A stretch of 64,000 nucleotides of DNA from Anaerolineales bacterium. Lineage in GTDB: Bacteria > Chloroflexota > Anaerolineae > Anaerolineales > Villigracilaceae. The notes beneath the pieces are model-generated. The model saw nothing but the letters and a program-made list of their open reading frames with translations, made no database searches and was not told the origin of the DNA. Below are positions 15,802-24,741 of this stretch, in pieces. The first letter of the stretch is position 1, and every line of letters begins with the position of its first letter. The translations under genes and the position numbers were made by a program. Where the stretch lies: positions 41,878-105,877 of the forward strand of contig JAFGCG010000111.1 in the NCBI GenBank assembly GCA_016932715.1. The letters run 5' to 3'.

Positions 15802-15810
15802 TGCTAAAAT
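15802..15810 (+). promoter_or_regulatory. Extended -10 element of the ABC-2 operon
   Basis: TGCTAAAAT is an extended -10 element (TGn-TAAAAT) about 70 nt before the first ABC gene. No good -35 element is visible, as expected for extended -10 promoters. Confidence 0.4.
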
Positions 15811-15880
15811 ACGTGGGCGACAAGCGCAGTGGCGCGGGGCGCCACAGACCAGCTCAAACTCCACTCCAGGTTTATTCATT

Positions 15881-16903
15881 ATGAGTCTCATCCACATCAA
15901 AGACCTTACCAAACACTTCAAGATACTCAATCGCCGCGAAGGCTTGAGCGGCGCGTTCCGGGATCTGTTTTCGGGGAACTATCGCACCGTCGAAGCGGTG
16001 GCAGGCGTCTCGTTCGACATCGAAGCAGGCGAGATCGTCGGCTACATCGGTCCCAACGGCGCGGGCAAATCGACCACCATCAAGATGATGACCGGCATCC
16101 TCAAGCCGACCGGGGGCATGCTGCAAGTCAATGGACTCATGCCGTACGACAACCGCATCCGGCAGGCACAGATCATGGGCGTGGTCTTCGGGCAGCGCAC
16201 GCAGCTCTGGTGGGACTTGCCCGTGATCGAGTCGTTCAAAATCCTGAAAGAGATTTACAAGGTCGATCAAAAGATGTTCGACCGTCACATGGACATGTTC
16301 AACGAACTGGTCGGGCTCAAGGCGCTGTACTCACAGCAGGTGCGGACGTTGTCGCTCGGGCAGCGGATGCTCTGCGATATCAGCGCCTCCTTCCTGCATA
16401 ACCCACAAGTGGTATTCCTGGATGAGCCCACGATCGGGCTGGATATTTCGATCAAAGCCAAGATCCGTTCCGTGATCAAAGAATTGAACCGCGAGCACAA
16501 CACGACCATCATTTTGACGACACACGATCTTGGCGATGTCGAGGCATTGTGCCAGCGCATCATCATTATCGACAAAGGCAAGATCCTGTACGACGGCGAC
16601 ATTAAGCGAGTCAATGCGCTCTTCGGCGCGTACCGCACTCTGAAACTGCAAATAGACGATTTTACAGCCGCGACACTGCAAACGCTGACAGGCAAGCTCA
16701 CCGAAAAATTTGGCGCAGAGCATGGCATCAGCATCGCAGAGACAGAAGAGCTCTGGACCGATGTCACGATCGACCAGGCGCGCACCCCGCTCTCCGATGT
16801 GCTGAACTTTGTGATGAGCAATTTCGGCGTGGATGACGTGCGCATCGTCGAAATCTCCATGGAAAATGTCGTGCGCAAAGTCTACGATGGAGCATTGAAA
16901 TGA
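15881..16903 (+). CDS. ABC-2 type transporter ATP-binding protein
   Basis: A 340-residue ATPase subunit. Walker A is 'GPNGAGKST', the signature is 'LSLGQRM', Walker B is 'VVFLDEPTIGLD', and the switch histidine lies in 'LTTHDLGDVEAL'. The C-terminal ~100 residues form the extra domain usual in the NatA/YadG-like group. It energises the two membrane proteins that follow; the first overlaps it by 4 nt. Substrate unknown; this group exports polysaccharides, lipids or drugs. Confidence 0.92.
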   Translation: MSLIHIKDLTKHFKILNRREGLSGAFRDLFSGNYRTVEAVAGVSFDIEAGEIVGYIGPNGAGKSTTIKMMTGILKPTGGMLQVNGLMPYDNRIRQAQIMGVVFGQRTQLWWDLPVIESFKILKEIYKVDQKMFDRHMDMFNELVGLKALYSQQVRTLSLGQRMLCDISASFLHNPQVVFLDEPTIGLDISIKAKIRSVIKELNREHNTTIILTTHDLGDVEALCQRIIIIDKGKILYDGDIKRVNALFGAYRTLKLQIDDFTAATLQTLTGKLTEKFGAEHGISIAETEELWTDVTIDQARTPLSDVLNFVMSNFGVDDVRIVEISMENVVRKVYDGALK

Positions 16904-17691
16904 AATCGTATCTCGCGGTCCTGCGCGGCTCCTTCATGGTCGGGTTGGTCTACCGCTTTGGCTTTTTATTCAGCATCGCGGGCAATATCATCTACATGTC
17001 CATCACCTATTTCCTGTGGCGGAGTATTTATCAAAACAGAGAGACGCTGCGCGGACTGACCTTCGACCAGACCTATATCTATGTCGCACTGGGCAGCGCC
17101 GTGTTCATCCTGCTCAAAACCTATGTGGATTGGCAGATGTCTTATGAAATTCGCGAGGGCACGGTCGCAACCTATCTCACGAAGCCAATCGATTTGCAGT
17201 TCTACGAGCTGTTCATGAGCCTGGGATTCTTTTTGATGAGTCTCGGCGCCATTACCATCCCAACGATCCTGCTGCTGGTCTTTGTCTTCCGCATCGAGAT
17301 TCCGCTGGGGCTCGGCCTGGCAATCTTTCCATTCAGCCTGATCCTGGCGTATCTGCTCAGCTTTTGCTTCGATTACTTCATCGGGCTGCTTTGCTTCTAC
17401 ACCGAGTCGGTTTGGGGGCTCAGCATCACGAAAGAGATCCTCGTGACCGTCCTGTCGGGCGCGCTGATCCCACTGCCCTTTTTCCCGGACGTCATCCACA
17501 AAATATTGCTGTGGCTTCCGTTCCAGGCGATTTACTACACCCCATTGACAATGGTCGCGCAGCCAAACCTGGGCTGGGGAACCTTCCTCCCCATGCTGGC
17601 GGTGCAATTATTCTGGGTAATTGCCTTGTTTACGCTCACCCGTTTGTTTTACAATCAGGCCATCAAGGTCCTGCGGATCAGCGGAGGCTAG
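16900..17691 (+). CDS. ABC-2 family permease, first subunit
   Basis: A 263-residue membrane protein with about six hydrophobic helices (for example residues ~20-45, 55-75, 100-130, 135-165, 175-200 and 225-250). It resembles the ABC2_membrane_6 (DUF990) family that occurs as a pair with one ATPase gene. It starts within the ATGA overlap with the ATPase gene and ends 2 nt before the second permease, so the three genes form a coupled operon. Confidence 0.85.
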   Translation: MKSYLAVLRGSFMVGLVYRFGFLFSIAGNIIYMSITYFLWRSIYQNRETLRGLTFDQTYIYVALGSAVFILLKTYVDWQMSYEIREGTVATYLTKPIDLQFYELFMSLGFFLMSLGAITIPTILLLVFVFRIEIPLGLGLAIFPFSLILAYLLSFCFDYFIGLLCFYTESVWGLSITKEILVTVLSGALIPLPFFPDVIHKILLWLPFQAIYYTPLTMVAQPNLGWGTFLPMLAVQLFWVIALFTLTRLFYNQAIKVLRISGG

Positions 17692-17693
17692 CC

Positions 17694-18491
17694 GTGCACT
17701 CGCTCAAAGATTATCTGCGCCTTTACTTCATCATCGAGACCCAATACATCAAAGCGCGCATGCAGTATCGGGCTGACTTTATCATCAGCTCGATCGGCAT
17801 GTTCTTTTCGAGTCTCGCGACCCTGGGCATCTTCTGGGTGATCCTCGGTTCCATTCCCGATCTGGCGGGCTGGTCGTTCATGCAACTGGTTTTCATCTAT
17901 GGTTTCTACATGATCGCCATCTCGCCCATGCAGATCCTGTTCGACCACATCTGGCAGATCCGCTTTCACGTCCAGCAGGGCACGTTCCTGAAATATTATT
18001 TTCGTCCGCTCAACATGATGTTCTATTACATGTCGGAGATGTTCGACATCAAGGGACTGACTCAACTGGCGGCCGGCATCGTGATCCTGATCTACGCTTC
18101 GATCCGGCTGGACCTGGACTGGACTCTGCCACGAGTCGCGCTCCTCCTGCTGACGCTTTTCAGCGCCTCGCTGGTGCAGATCTCGATCACGGTGCTGGCG
18201 GGCTGCGCAGCCTTCTGGGTCCTGGATGCTTATCCGGTCCTGGGCCTGGCATGGAAGCTGCGCGAGTTCGCCCCCTATCCAATGAATATCTTCGACGGCG
18301 CGTTTCGCTTCACGTTCACGTTTATCATTCCGCTTGGCTTTGTCGCGTTCTATCCCTCTCAGCTTTTTTTGCAGCCGGAGGACGTGTCCTCTCTGGTATA
18401 CTTTTCGCCACTGGTCGGCGTTGGTCTCTTTGCACTCACCTACTGGGTCTGGACAAAAGGTGTGAACTCCTATACCGGAACGGGATCATAA
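17694..18491 (+). CDS. ABC-2 family permease, second subunit
   Basis: A 265-residue membrane protein paralogous in layout to the preceding permease, starting 'MHSLKDYLRLYFIIETQYIK'. The GTG at 17694 has GGAGG 6 nt upstream. The open frame extends to 17364, but that part lies antiparallel to family expectations and inside the preceding gene. About six hydrophobic helices are visible. With the other two genes it makes a heterodimeric-permease ABC exporter. Confidence 0.85.
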   Translation: MHSLKDYLRLYFIIETQYIKARMQYRADFIISSIGMFFSSLATLGIFWVILGSIPDLAGWSFMQLVFIYGFYMIAISPMQILFDHIWQIRFHVQQGTFLKYYFRPLNMMFYYMSEMFDIKGLTQLAAGIVILIYASIRLDLDWTLPRVALLLLTLFSASLVQISITVLAGCAAFWVLDAYPVLGLAWKLREFAPYPMNIFDGAFRFTFTFIIPLGFVAFYPSQLFLQPEDVSSLVYFSPLVGVGLFALTYWVWTKGVNSYTGTGS

Positions 18492-18493
18492 CA

Positions 18494-19495
18494 ATGGACC
18501 TCAAACCGCTTCTTTCCCAAATTGAGCTGGAACTGCAGAAACAGGTTGCCCGCCTCGACGCGCCGCGCACGAAACCCTTCCATGAGATGTTAACCTATCA
18601 CATGGGCTGGACAGGCGAAGGCGCGGGACCCGAAGCAACCGGCAAGCGCATCCGCCCGCTGATGGTGCTGCTGTGTACGGCAGCCTGTGGCGCAAGTTGG
18701 CAACTTGCGCTACCTGCCGCGGCCGCTGTGGAACTCGTCCACAACTTCTCGCTTGTTCATGATGACATTCAGGACAACTCCGACAAGCGGCGCGGACGTA
18801 CCACGGTCTGGGTCAAATGGGGTGCGCCGATGGCGATCAACGTGGGGGATGCGCTGTTTGTCATGTCGAATCAAGCGATCATTGACCTGAAGGAAAACTA
18901 TCCGGCAGAGATCGTCGTCCGCGCCGCCGAGATTTTGCATAATACCTGCCTCGATCTCACCCGTGGTCAGTTCCTGGACATGTCCTATGAAAAAACGGAT
19001 GAACTTGCGGTCGAAGACTACTGGCCGATGATCGCAGGCAAGACGGCCGCCCTGCTCTCCGCGTGCTGCCATATTGGCTCTTTGCTCGGCGGAGCCGATG
19101 AATCAAATCAGGACGCCTACCGCTCGTTTGGGCACTATCTCGGCCTGGCGTTCCAGGTGGAGGATGATATCCTCGGCATTTGGGGCGATGAAGCCGTGAC
19201 GGGAAAATCTGCTGCGAACGATCTCATAGAAGGAAAGAAGTCCCTGCCGGTGCTGGCGGGCCTGAGCGCCAGGGGAAGGTTTGCAGAGCGCTGGAAGCAG
19301 GGTCGAATTCAGGCAGGAGAGGTTCAGGAACTGGCGCGCCTCCTGGCGAGCGAAGGCGGGTATGAGGCTGCCGTGGAGGCTGCCAAGCAAATGACCGACC
19401 TCGCCCAGATGAGTCTCCGAGGGGCTGATCCGCAGGGCGAGGCCGGCGGGGCACTGTTCGAGCTGGCAGACAAGCTGCTCAAACGGAATCAGTGA
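18494..19495 (+). CDS. Polyprenyl (isoprenyl) diphosphate synthase
   Basis: A 333-residue trans-prenyltransferase that condenses IPP with allylic diphosphates. The first Asp-rich motif is in 'LVHDDIQDNSDKRRGR' (DDxxD) and the second in 'VEDDILGIWGDEAVTGK'. 'GKRIRPLMVLL' provides the IPP-binding residues. The ATG at 18494 lies 2 nt after the upstream stop; the longer open frame from 18251 overlaps the permease and is rejected. Product length cannot be fixed with certainty. A palindromic 21-nt repeat is inserted in frame between 'LCTAACG' and 'PAAAAVEL'. Confidence 0.9.
   Translation: MDLKPLLSQIELELQKQVARLDAPRTKPFHEMLTYHMGWTGEGAGPEATGKRIRPLMVLLCTAACGASWQLALPAAAAVELVHNFSLVHDDIQDNSDKRRGRTTVWVKWGAPMAINVGDALFVMSNQAIIDLKENYPAEIVVRAAEILHNTCLDLTRGQFLDMSYEKTDELAVEDYWPMIAGKTAALLSACCHIGSLLGGADESNQDAYRSFGHYLGLAFQVEDDILGIWGDEAVTGKSAANDLIEGKKSLPVLAGLSARGRFAERWKQGRIQAGEVQELARLLASEGGYEAAVEAAKQMTDLAQMSLRGADPQGEAGGALFELADKLLKRNQ
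18691..18711. repeat. Palindromic repeat in frame within the polyprenyl synthase gene
   Basis: Two perfect 10-nt arms, GCGCAAGTTG and CAACTTGCGC, flank a single G. It encodes a short loop (ASWQLAL) in a stretch where related enzymes normally have a helix turn before the 'AVELVHNFSLVHDD' helix. Palindromes of this GCAAGTTGcCAACTTGC type look like dispersed elements. This is the only copy seen in the window. Confidence 0.5.
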
Positions 19496-19516
19496 CCGGC
19501 GGAGGGCGAGCCGGTC
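19494..19516 (+). terminator. Hairpin at the end of the polyprenyl synthase gene
   Basis: GACCGGC pairs with GCCGGTC across a 9-nt loop, starting within the TGA stop codon. The following GATCTTCCT is only weakly U-rich, so termination is possible but not certain. Confidence 0.35.
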
Positions 19517-19588
19517 GATCTTCCTGAGAAAAATGAGAAACGAACGCGCAGGCGAACAAGGTGCAGAAGCAGAAGACTAGCCGTGTGA

Positions 19589-19594
19589 TATAAT
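19589..19594 (+). promoter_or_regulatory. -10 element (TATAAT) upstream of tRNA-Gly
   Basis: TATAAT preceded by GTG lies 63 nt before the mature tRNA. No clear -35 element is visible. The rest of the gap between the polyprenyl synthase and the tRNA holds nothing else recognisable. Confidence 0.5.
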
Positions 19595-19657
19595 TTTGAC
19601 AGACAAAAAAAGAACTCTTGCTCTCCCCAACTCTGAGCAGGAATGGCGGTTTGAAAT

Positions 19658-19729
19658 GCGGGTGTAGTTCAGTGGTAGAACGCTTGCTTCCCAAGCAAGA
19701 TATCGTGGGTTCGAGTCCCATCACCCGCT
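19658..19729 (+). tRNA. tRNA-Gly (anticodon CCC)
   Basis: A complete cloverleaf folds by eye. The acceptor stem is GCGGGTG (19658-19664) with CACCCGC (19722-19728), the D arm GTTC/GAAC, the anticodon stem CTTGC/GCAAG with loop TTCCCAA (anticodon CCC at 19690-19692), and the T arm has loop TTCGAGT. The discriminator base is T, as usual for glycine tRNAs. The 3' CCA is not encoded. It reads GGG codons. Confidence 0.95.
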
Positions 19730-19731
19730 TT

Positions 19732-19767
19732 AATGTCGAGGAGAGGCTCCCTCGACATTTTTGTTTG
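19732..19767 (+). terminator. Rho-independent terminator of tRNA-Gly
   Basis: A perfect 10-bp stem AATGTCGAGG / CCTCGACATT with an 8-nt loop is followed by TTTTGTTT. It lies 2 nt after the tRNA and separates it from the signalling operon. Confidence 0.85.
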
Positions 19768-19838
19768 TAATTTTGTAAGGTAGCTGTCATGTGCTCCCCC
19801 AACGGTCATATGTAGAATCAAGTCGGAGGTTCCTCAAA

Positions 19839-20234
19839 ATGGTGTCGCCAGAGAATAAAGGAACAATATTGTACATCGAAGATAATCCCGATAATCGTTT
19901 ACTCGTAAAGCGCATCCTGCTTGCCGAGGATTACATGCTGCTCGAAGCAGGAGATGCAGGTGAGGCTTTGGATGTCTTAAAACGCACACGTCCGGACCTG
20001 ATTCTGATGGACATCAACATGCCCGATACAGACGGCTATAGCCTGACCACGCAGATCAAGGCCATGCCGGGATTCGAACGCGTTCCCATTCTGGCGCTGA
20101 CTGCAAATGTGATGCGCGGCGACAAGGAAAAAACACTGGAAGCCGGATGCGATGGTTATATTCAAAAGCCGATTGATATCGATCTGCTGGCGCGGGAGAT
20201 CGAAAAATATATTATGAGGAGACCGAATGCCTGA
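19839..20234 (+). CDS. Single-domain response regulator (CheY-like)
   Basis: A 131-residue stand-alone receiver. Phosphoacceptor Asp58 is in 'LILMDINMPDTDG', with the acidic pair at Glu14-Asp15, Thr88 and Lys110 of 'IQKPI' completing the site. There is no output domain, so it should act by protein contact or in a phosphorelay. GGAGG lies 9 nt before the ATG. It is the first gene of the long signalling operon and overlaps the next receiver gene by 8 nt. The closest recognisable relatives are DivK/CheY-like receivers. Confidence 0.9.
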   Translation: MVSPENKGTILYIEDNPDNRLLVKRILLAEDYMLLEAGDAGEALDVLKRTRPDLILMDINMPDTDGYSLTTQIKAMPGFERVPILALTANVMRGDKEKTLEAGCDGYIQKPIDIDLLAREIEKYIMRRPNA

Positions 20235-20670
20235 AAATGTAACAGACACACAGCCGATCAAAAAACCGAATATTCCCAAGGACGCAACCGTCCTGGTTGT
20301 CGAGGATAATGTTGCGAACTTTGTGCTGATTGCCCGCATGCTGGGATATTTGGGCATTCACTGCGAATGGAAGACCTCCGGTTATGAAGTCGTGGAATAT
20401 GCAGACACGTTACAGCGGTTAGACCTGATCTTAATGGATATTCGTCTGCCCTACGAGGATGGGTACGGCGCGCTGAAGAAAATCCGCGCTTCCAGCCGGC
20501 TCAAATCCATTCCGATCATTGCCGTTACGGCGGAAGCCAGCACAGATCAAATGAACAAAGCCAAAAGCTCCGGCTTCGATGGCTTCCTCGGCAAGCCGCT
20601 TGACCCGGACAGGTTCCCTGATCAGATTCGCCGCATCCTGAACGGCGAATCCGTTTGGGAATTCAGCTAA
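20227..20670 (+). CDS. Single-domain response regulator (CheY-like)
   Basis: A 147-residue receiver with Asp71 in 'LILMDIRLPYEDG', the Glu27-Asp28 pair, Thr101 and Lys123 in 'LGKPL'. The first ~20 residues are a short flexible extension. It shares little sequence with the preceding receiver outside the core, so the two probably have different partners. The gene overlaps the previous one by 8 nt and is followed 14 nt later by the first GAF protein. Confidence 0.9.
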   Translation: MPENVTDTQPIKKPNIPKDATVLVVEDNVANFVLIARMLGYLGIHCEWKTSGYEVVEYADTLQRLDLILMDIRLPYEDGYGALKKIRASSRLKSIPIIAVTAEASTDQMNKAKSSGFDGFLGKPLDPDRFPDQIRRILNGESVWEFS

Positions 20671-20684
20671 TCCCTGAGCTCACA

Positions 20685-22796
20685 ATGACTGCCAAGCGCC
20701 TAAACAACGATCCTTTTTTCATTACTGCTTATTTCATTGCCAGCGGGAATTCGATGGAACTCGTCCAGTATTCAGACCCGCAACGATATGAGGCGACAAT
20801 TCCGCGTGGAGTGGAGCTTTCGCTCAGCGACATGGAAAGCTTTCTGAACGAGGGCGCAGTGCAGATCAATTTACAGGACGCTTCAGCGCTTCCTCCGCCG
20901 CTGGCGGTTTATACCCGTCAATTGGGATGTGAGGCAGCCGCGTATGTTCCCATCCTTCAGAAAGGACAACTGCGCGGCTTTGTGTTAATTGGTACACGAG
21001 CCGGCCAGGCAATAGACGAGGAGGTCGTCGATGCGTTTGCCAGGACGATCCGCCTGACCACCAACGCAATGGAGTTGTTGTCTCCCGCTGCCGAACCACT
21101 CGGTGACCGCCGGTCGCTGGAACGAAAAGCCATTGATGCCCTGGCAGCGAGCAATGCCAATATCGACGACCTGCATTCCTTTTACACGCTCATTCACGAC
21201 CAGGTTCGTTCGGTCATCGGAAACTATGGATTTGTGATCGCGCTGTACGATCAGCGCACGAACTCCATTAACATTCCCTATCTTTTTGAAAACAACGCCT
21301 TTTCCTCCATAGATACATTTCCATTAGGAGAGGGTCTCACCTCTGTAATCATCCGGACGCGTGAGCCGCTCATGCTGGTCGAAGATACGGAAAAGCGCGC
21401 AATTGCGATGGGCGCCAAAATTACAGGCAAACCAGCCTTATCCTGGCTGGGTGTTCCCTTACTGGCAAGCGGGGAAGCCATTGGCGCACTTATTGTTCAG
21501 GATCTCGAAAACGAAAACAGCTTCAGCGAGGATGACCTGCGCTTTATGGTTTCCGTTGCGAACCAGGTCTCGGGCGCCATCAATAATGTACGCCTGATCA
21601 CGGAGAGCAAAAAGACGGCACTTCAGTTTGAAACTGCGGCAGAGATTGCACGCGATATCAGCAGTTCCCTTGAACTGGATGAACTCCTGCAGAAAGCGGT
21701 TGAGTTGATCAGATCCCGCTTTGACTTTTATCACGCGGCGATCTTTCTCAAGGATCTGCCGGGTGAGTTTGTCGTCATTCGGGAAGCCACAGGCGAGGCC
21801 GGCGCACAGATGAAACGCGCCGGTCACAAACTCAGCGTTGGGGCAAAGTCGGTCGTTGGATTCGTGGCCGGGAAAGGCGAGCCGCTGATCGTCAACGATA
21901 CCTCGCGGGATGCCACCTACTATCCAAACCCACTACTGCCTGAAACACATGCCGAAGCAGCCATCCCCTTAAAAGTTGGCGACCGAATTGTGGGCGTCCT
22001 GGATGTGCAAAGCACGCAAGCGTATGCATTCGCAGAAGAGAATCTGCGCACCCTGCAAATCCTTGCCGACCAACTGGCAATTGCTGTGATCAATACCGAG
22101 CTGTTCGCTGAAACCCAGGAACACCTTGCCCAGCACCGCTTGCTGCACCATATCACCACGACAGCCGCCTCCGGAACAACCCTGGACGAAGCCCTGCAAT
22201 CGGCAGTCAACGGGCTGCAGGTGACCCTCGGTGGTGACCGTGTTTCGATTTTATTGGCGGACCGCGAAAAGAAAGTGCTGGAAGTAAAAGCCGCGGTAGG
22301 CTATGCCAGCAATGTGTTCGAGCTGCGCGTGCCATTCGGAAGCGGAATCACCGGCTGGGTCGCGGCGCATCGTCGGCCTTTGCGCGTCAACAATGTTTTG
22401 CAGGACACGCGTTACATTGAAGGCAGTCCCAATACTCGTTCCGAAATGGCAATCCCTCTTTTATATCGCAGTGAACTCCTTGGGGTCCTTAATGTGGAGA
22501 GCGAGCAATTCTCGGCTTATGCGGAGAACGATGAGGAATTGCTGGGCACACTGGGAGGCAGCCTTGCAGCCATTATTGCAAATGCAAGGCTTCTGGAGCA
22601 GATCCGTGCCCAGGCCGACCGTGAACGCATCCTATTCGAGATCGCCGACAAAATCCGCCGCACCACAGACATGGAAACGATCATCTCAACGACCGCCAGT
22701 GAATTGACCCGTGCAGTTGGCGCGACCGGTGCCTGGATCAAGTTGGGGGTGTCGCCATCCGGCAAAGATGAGAAGAGCAGGACAGGCAATGAATAA
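20685..22796 (+). CDS. Soluble tandem GAF-domain protein (four GAF domains)
   Basis: A 703-residue protein without membrane segments. Four GAF or GAF-like domains occupy roughly residues 20-125, 150-300, 315-470 and 490-640. The third carries the cluster-typical 'FDFYHAAIFLKD' and 'NPLLPETHAEAAIPL'. The end (about 645-695) is a helix plus one strand, 'ILFEIADKIRRTTDME', that looks like the beginning of a further GAF domain cut off after its first strand. No kinase, cyclase or DNA-binding domain is present. GAF domains bind small ligands or mediate dimerisation. The ATG at 20685 is preferred to one inside the preceding gene. It overlaps the next gene by 8 nt. Confidence 0.88.
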   Translation: MTAKRLNNDPFFITAYFIASGNSMELVQYSDPQRYEATIPRGVELSLSDMESFLNEGAVQINLQDASALPPPLAVYTRQLGCEAAAYVPILQKGQLRGFVLIGTRAGQAIDEEVVDAFARTIRLTTNAMELLSPAAEPLGDRRSLERKAIDALAASNANIDDLHSFYTLIHDQVRSVIGNYGFVIALYDQRTNSINIPYLFENNAFSSIDTFPLGEGLTSVIIRTREPLMLVEDTEKRAIAMGAKITGKPALSWLGVPLLASGEAIGALIVQDLENENSFSEDDLRFMVSVANQVSGAINNVRLITESKKTALQFETAAEIARDISSSLELDELLQKAVELIRSRFDFYHAAIFLKDLPGEFVVIREATGEAGAQMKRAGHKLSVGAKSVVGFVAGKGEPLIVNDTSRDATYYPNPLLPETHAEAAIPLKVGDRIVGVLDVQSTQAYAFAEENLRTLQILADQLAIAVINTELFAETQEHLAQHRLLHHITTTAASGTTLDEALQSAVNGLQVTLGGDRVSILLADREKKVLEVKAAVGYASNVFELRVPFGSGITGWVAAHRRPLRVNNVLQDTRYIEGSPNTRSEMAIPLLYRSELLGVLNVESEQFSAYAENDEELLGTLGGSLAAIIANARLLEQIRAQADRERILFEIADKIRRTTDMETIISTTASELTRAVGATGAWIKLGVSPSGKDEKSRTGNE

Positions 22797-24741
22797 ACGT
22801 TTCTCACTCGATCAAACGCTCCATCAGATCGGCGGATGGTATCTGACCATCCTGATTGCAGCTGCCCAACTGATCGCCCTGCTTGGGGCAATCCCTGGCA
22901 TTCTTTCGGTACGAGCAAACGCCGAATTTAGCGAACAACTGGCACGAGGCCTGTCGATCCTTGTCCCCATCCTGATTATTATTACTATTCCAGTTATTGT
23001 GGGTCTTAGCCGGAGGCTCACACCCACAGTTCTGAAAAAACTCGATTTCCTGGCCGATGATACCATCCGCTTAAAACCCGAAGATGATCTCGATGCCTGG
23101 CGCGAAATCACCAGCTTAAACTGGCGCTACGGAATTCTGGCTGCCGCAGTGATTTTCGCTGACATCGTGATAGTGTTTCTCTATACGCTTTCCCACACAG
23201 AAGAGGTCGCTTCAACCTTGCAACCGACCACGCTGAACGCCTCGGATCCGGTCTATGTTTTAACAGGTGGCTTGGTTGCGCTATTCGGTGCCGTCATCCT
23301 TTCCGTTTTGCTGATCGAACGCTTTACGCTGCCCCTGCGGCAGATTCTGCTTCCAAAAGACTTTGAAACCCAACTGCAAGGTCATCGCGGGCTTCTGCTC
23401 AATGGAAAACTCCTGACGCTTACCCTGGCATTGATTGCCATTGCCATTTTGTTGCTCGCCCCGATTGGCTATCAGCACGCCGTACGTGTCCTGTATGGAG
23501 TGAGCAGTTCCAGCGAAATTTTTCGGGGCTTGCGTCTTCAATCCGCTATTTTCAGCGTCATGGCCTTTCTTCTGGGGATAGGCTTCGCATACTATGTATC
23601 CAGAGCAGTTTCGGGGCCCGTTTACGAATTGATCGATGCCTTCAATAAGGTCGAAAAAGGCGATCTAAGCCAGCGCGCCTCTGTCACGGCGACCGATGAA
23701 CTCGGTATCGTCACAGTGCAGTTCAACCGCATGGTTTCCAAGCTGGAAACGCTCCAAACGACACTCGAGGAACAAGTTGCTGAGCGCACCAGGCAATTGG
23801 CAGCCACAAACGAAGTGGGAAGAGTGGCGGCAACCAGCCTCGATCCTGAAAAGCTGCTTGGCAAAATCATCCCACTCTTCCATGAACAATTCGGTTACTA
23901 CTTTGCAGCCATCTATCTGTTGGATCCAGGCGGAAGATGGGCTGAGTTGAAAGAAGCGACCGGCGAAGCAGGCCGAGTGCTCAAGCAAAATCGTCACCGT
24001 CTGGAAGTGTCCGGGAAAAACATGGTCGGCGCGGCGATTCGTGAACGCGTCCCCCGCATTGCCCAGGTTGCTTCGGAAGACAAGCAAAGATTTGAGAATC
24101 CTCTTCTACCCTATACCCGCTCTGAGGTAGCCCTGCCGCTGATGGTCGGCGACCACGTACTCGGCGCGCTGGACGTTCAATCCACACGGGAAGCGGATTT
24201 TGGTCCCCAGGTCATCGAGACCATGAAAAACATGGCAGGCCAGGTTGCCATCACGCTGGAAAATGCGCGTCTCTTCCAGGAAGCGCAACAGATCATCAAA
24301 GAAATGCGTGCAGTTCAGCAGCAATATCTGCTGGAAGGTTGGAGTGGCTTCTCCAAAGAAAATCAAAACCTGGAATACCGCCTTGGTGATGAACCGGATG
24401 AGGAGTCCAAAAGACTTGAGGTACCCATCAGCCTGCGTGATCAGACCCTCGGGCAGATCGTACTCGAGGGAAAAGAAGAATGGACGCCGGACCAGCAAAG
24501 CCTGGTCGATGCGATTGCAACCCAGGCCGCGATCGCCCTGGAAAATGCCCGCCTGGTGAGTGAAAGCCGACAGATTGCGTTACGTGAGCGCATGGCGGCT
24601 GAAATCAACTCGAAGGTCTGGTCATCTGCGACGATTGATGGCGTCCTGCAGACTGTGATCAAGGAACTAGGCCGGCGGCTGGATGCCTCCAGTGCAACTG
24701 TGGAACTCCACCTTGACAACACCATAGGAGATGAAGCATGA
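22789..24741 (+). CDS. Membrane GAF sensor with HAMP domain
   Basis: A 650-residue membrane protein. Six hydrophobic helices lie at about 18-40, 54-76, 115-135, 154-176, 207-227 and 250-271. A HAMP linker follows (271-325, with 'DELGIVTVQFNRM'), then a coiled segment ending 'QVAERTRQLAA', a GAF domain (350-495) with 'FGYYFAAIYLLD', and a second GAF-like half (to ~610). A truncated GAF start (615-650) closes the protein. No catalytic domain is present. The start at 22789 overlaps the previous gene by 8 nt; the frame is open further upstream without similarity. The stop overlaps the next ATG by 4 nt. Confidence 0.88.
   Translation: MNKRFSLDQTLHQIGGWYLTILIAAAQLIALLGAIPGILSVRANAEFSEQLARGLSILVPILIIITIPVIVGLSRRLTPTVLKKLDFLADDTIRLKPEDDLDAWREITSLNWRYGILAAAVIFADIVIVFLYTLSHTEEVASTLQPTTLNASDPVYVLTGGLVALFGAVILSVLLIERFTLPLRQILLPKDFETQLQGHRGLLLNGKLLTLTLALIAIAILLLAPIGYQHAVRVLYGVSSSSEIFRGLRLQSAIFSVMAFLLGIGFAYYVSRAVSGPVYELIDAFNKVEKGDLSQRASVTATDELGIVTVQFNRMVSKLETLQTTLEEQVAERTRQLAATNEVGRVAATSLDPEKLLGKIIPLFHEQFGYYFAAIYLLDPGGRWAELKEATGEAGRVLKQNRHRLEVSGKNMVGAAIRERVPRIAQVASEDKQRFENPLLPYTRSEVALPLMVGDHVLGALDVQSTREADFGPQVIETMKNMAGQVAITLENARLFQEAQQIIKEMRAVQQQYLLEGWSGFSKENQNLEYRLGDEPDEESKRLEVPISLRDQTLGQIVLEGKEEWTPDQQSLVDAIATQAAIALENARLVSESRQIALRERMAAEINSKVWSSATIDGVLQTVIKELGRRLDASSATVELHLDNTIGDEA

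Noticed and set aside
18251..18493. An N-terminal extension of the polyprenyl synthase inside the permease gene
   Set aside because: The frame overlaps the permease coding region. The start at 18494 gives the family N-terminus 2 nt after the upstream stop.
19658..19729. tRNA-Pro instead of tRNA-Gly
   Set aside because: The anticodon in the TTCCCAA loop is CCC, which pairs with GGG (glycine). The acceptor stem and U73 also fit glycine.
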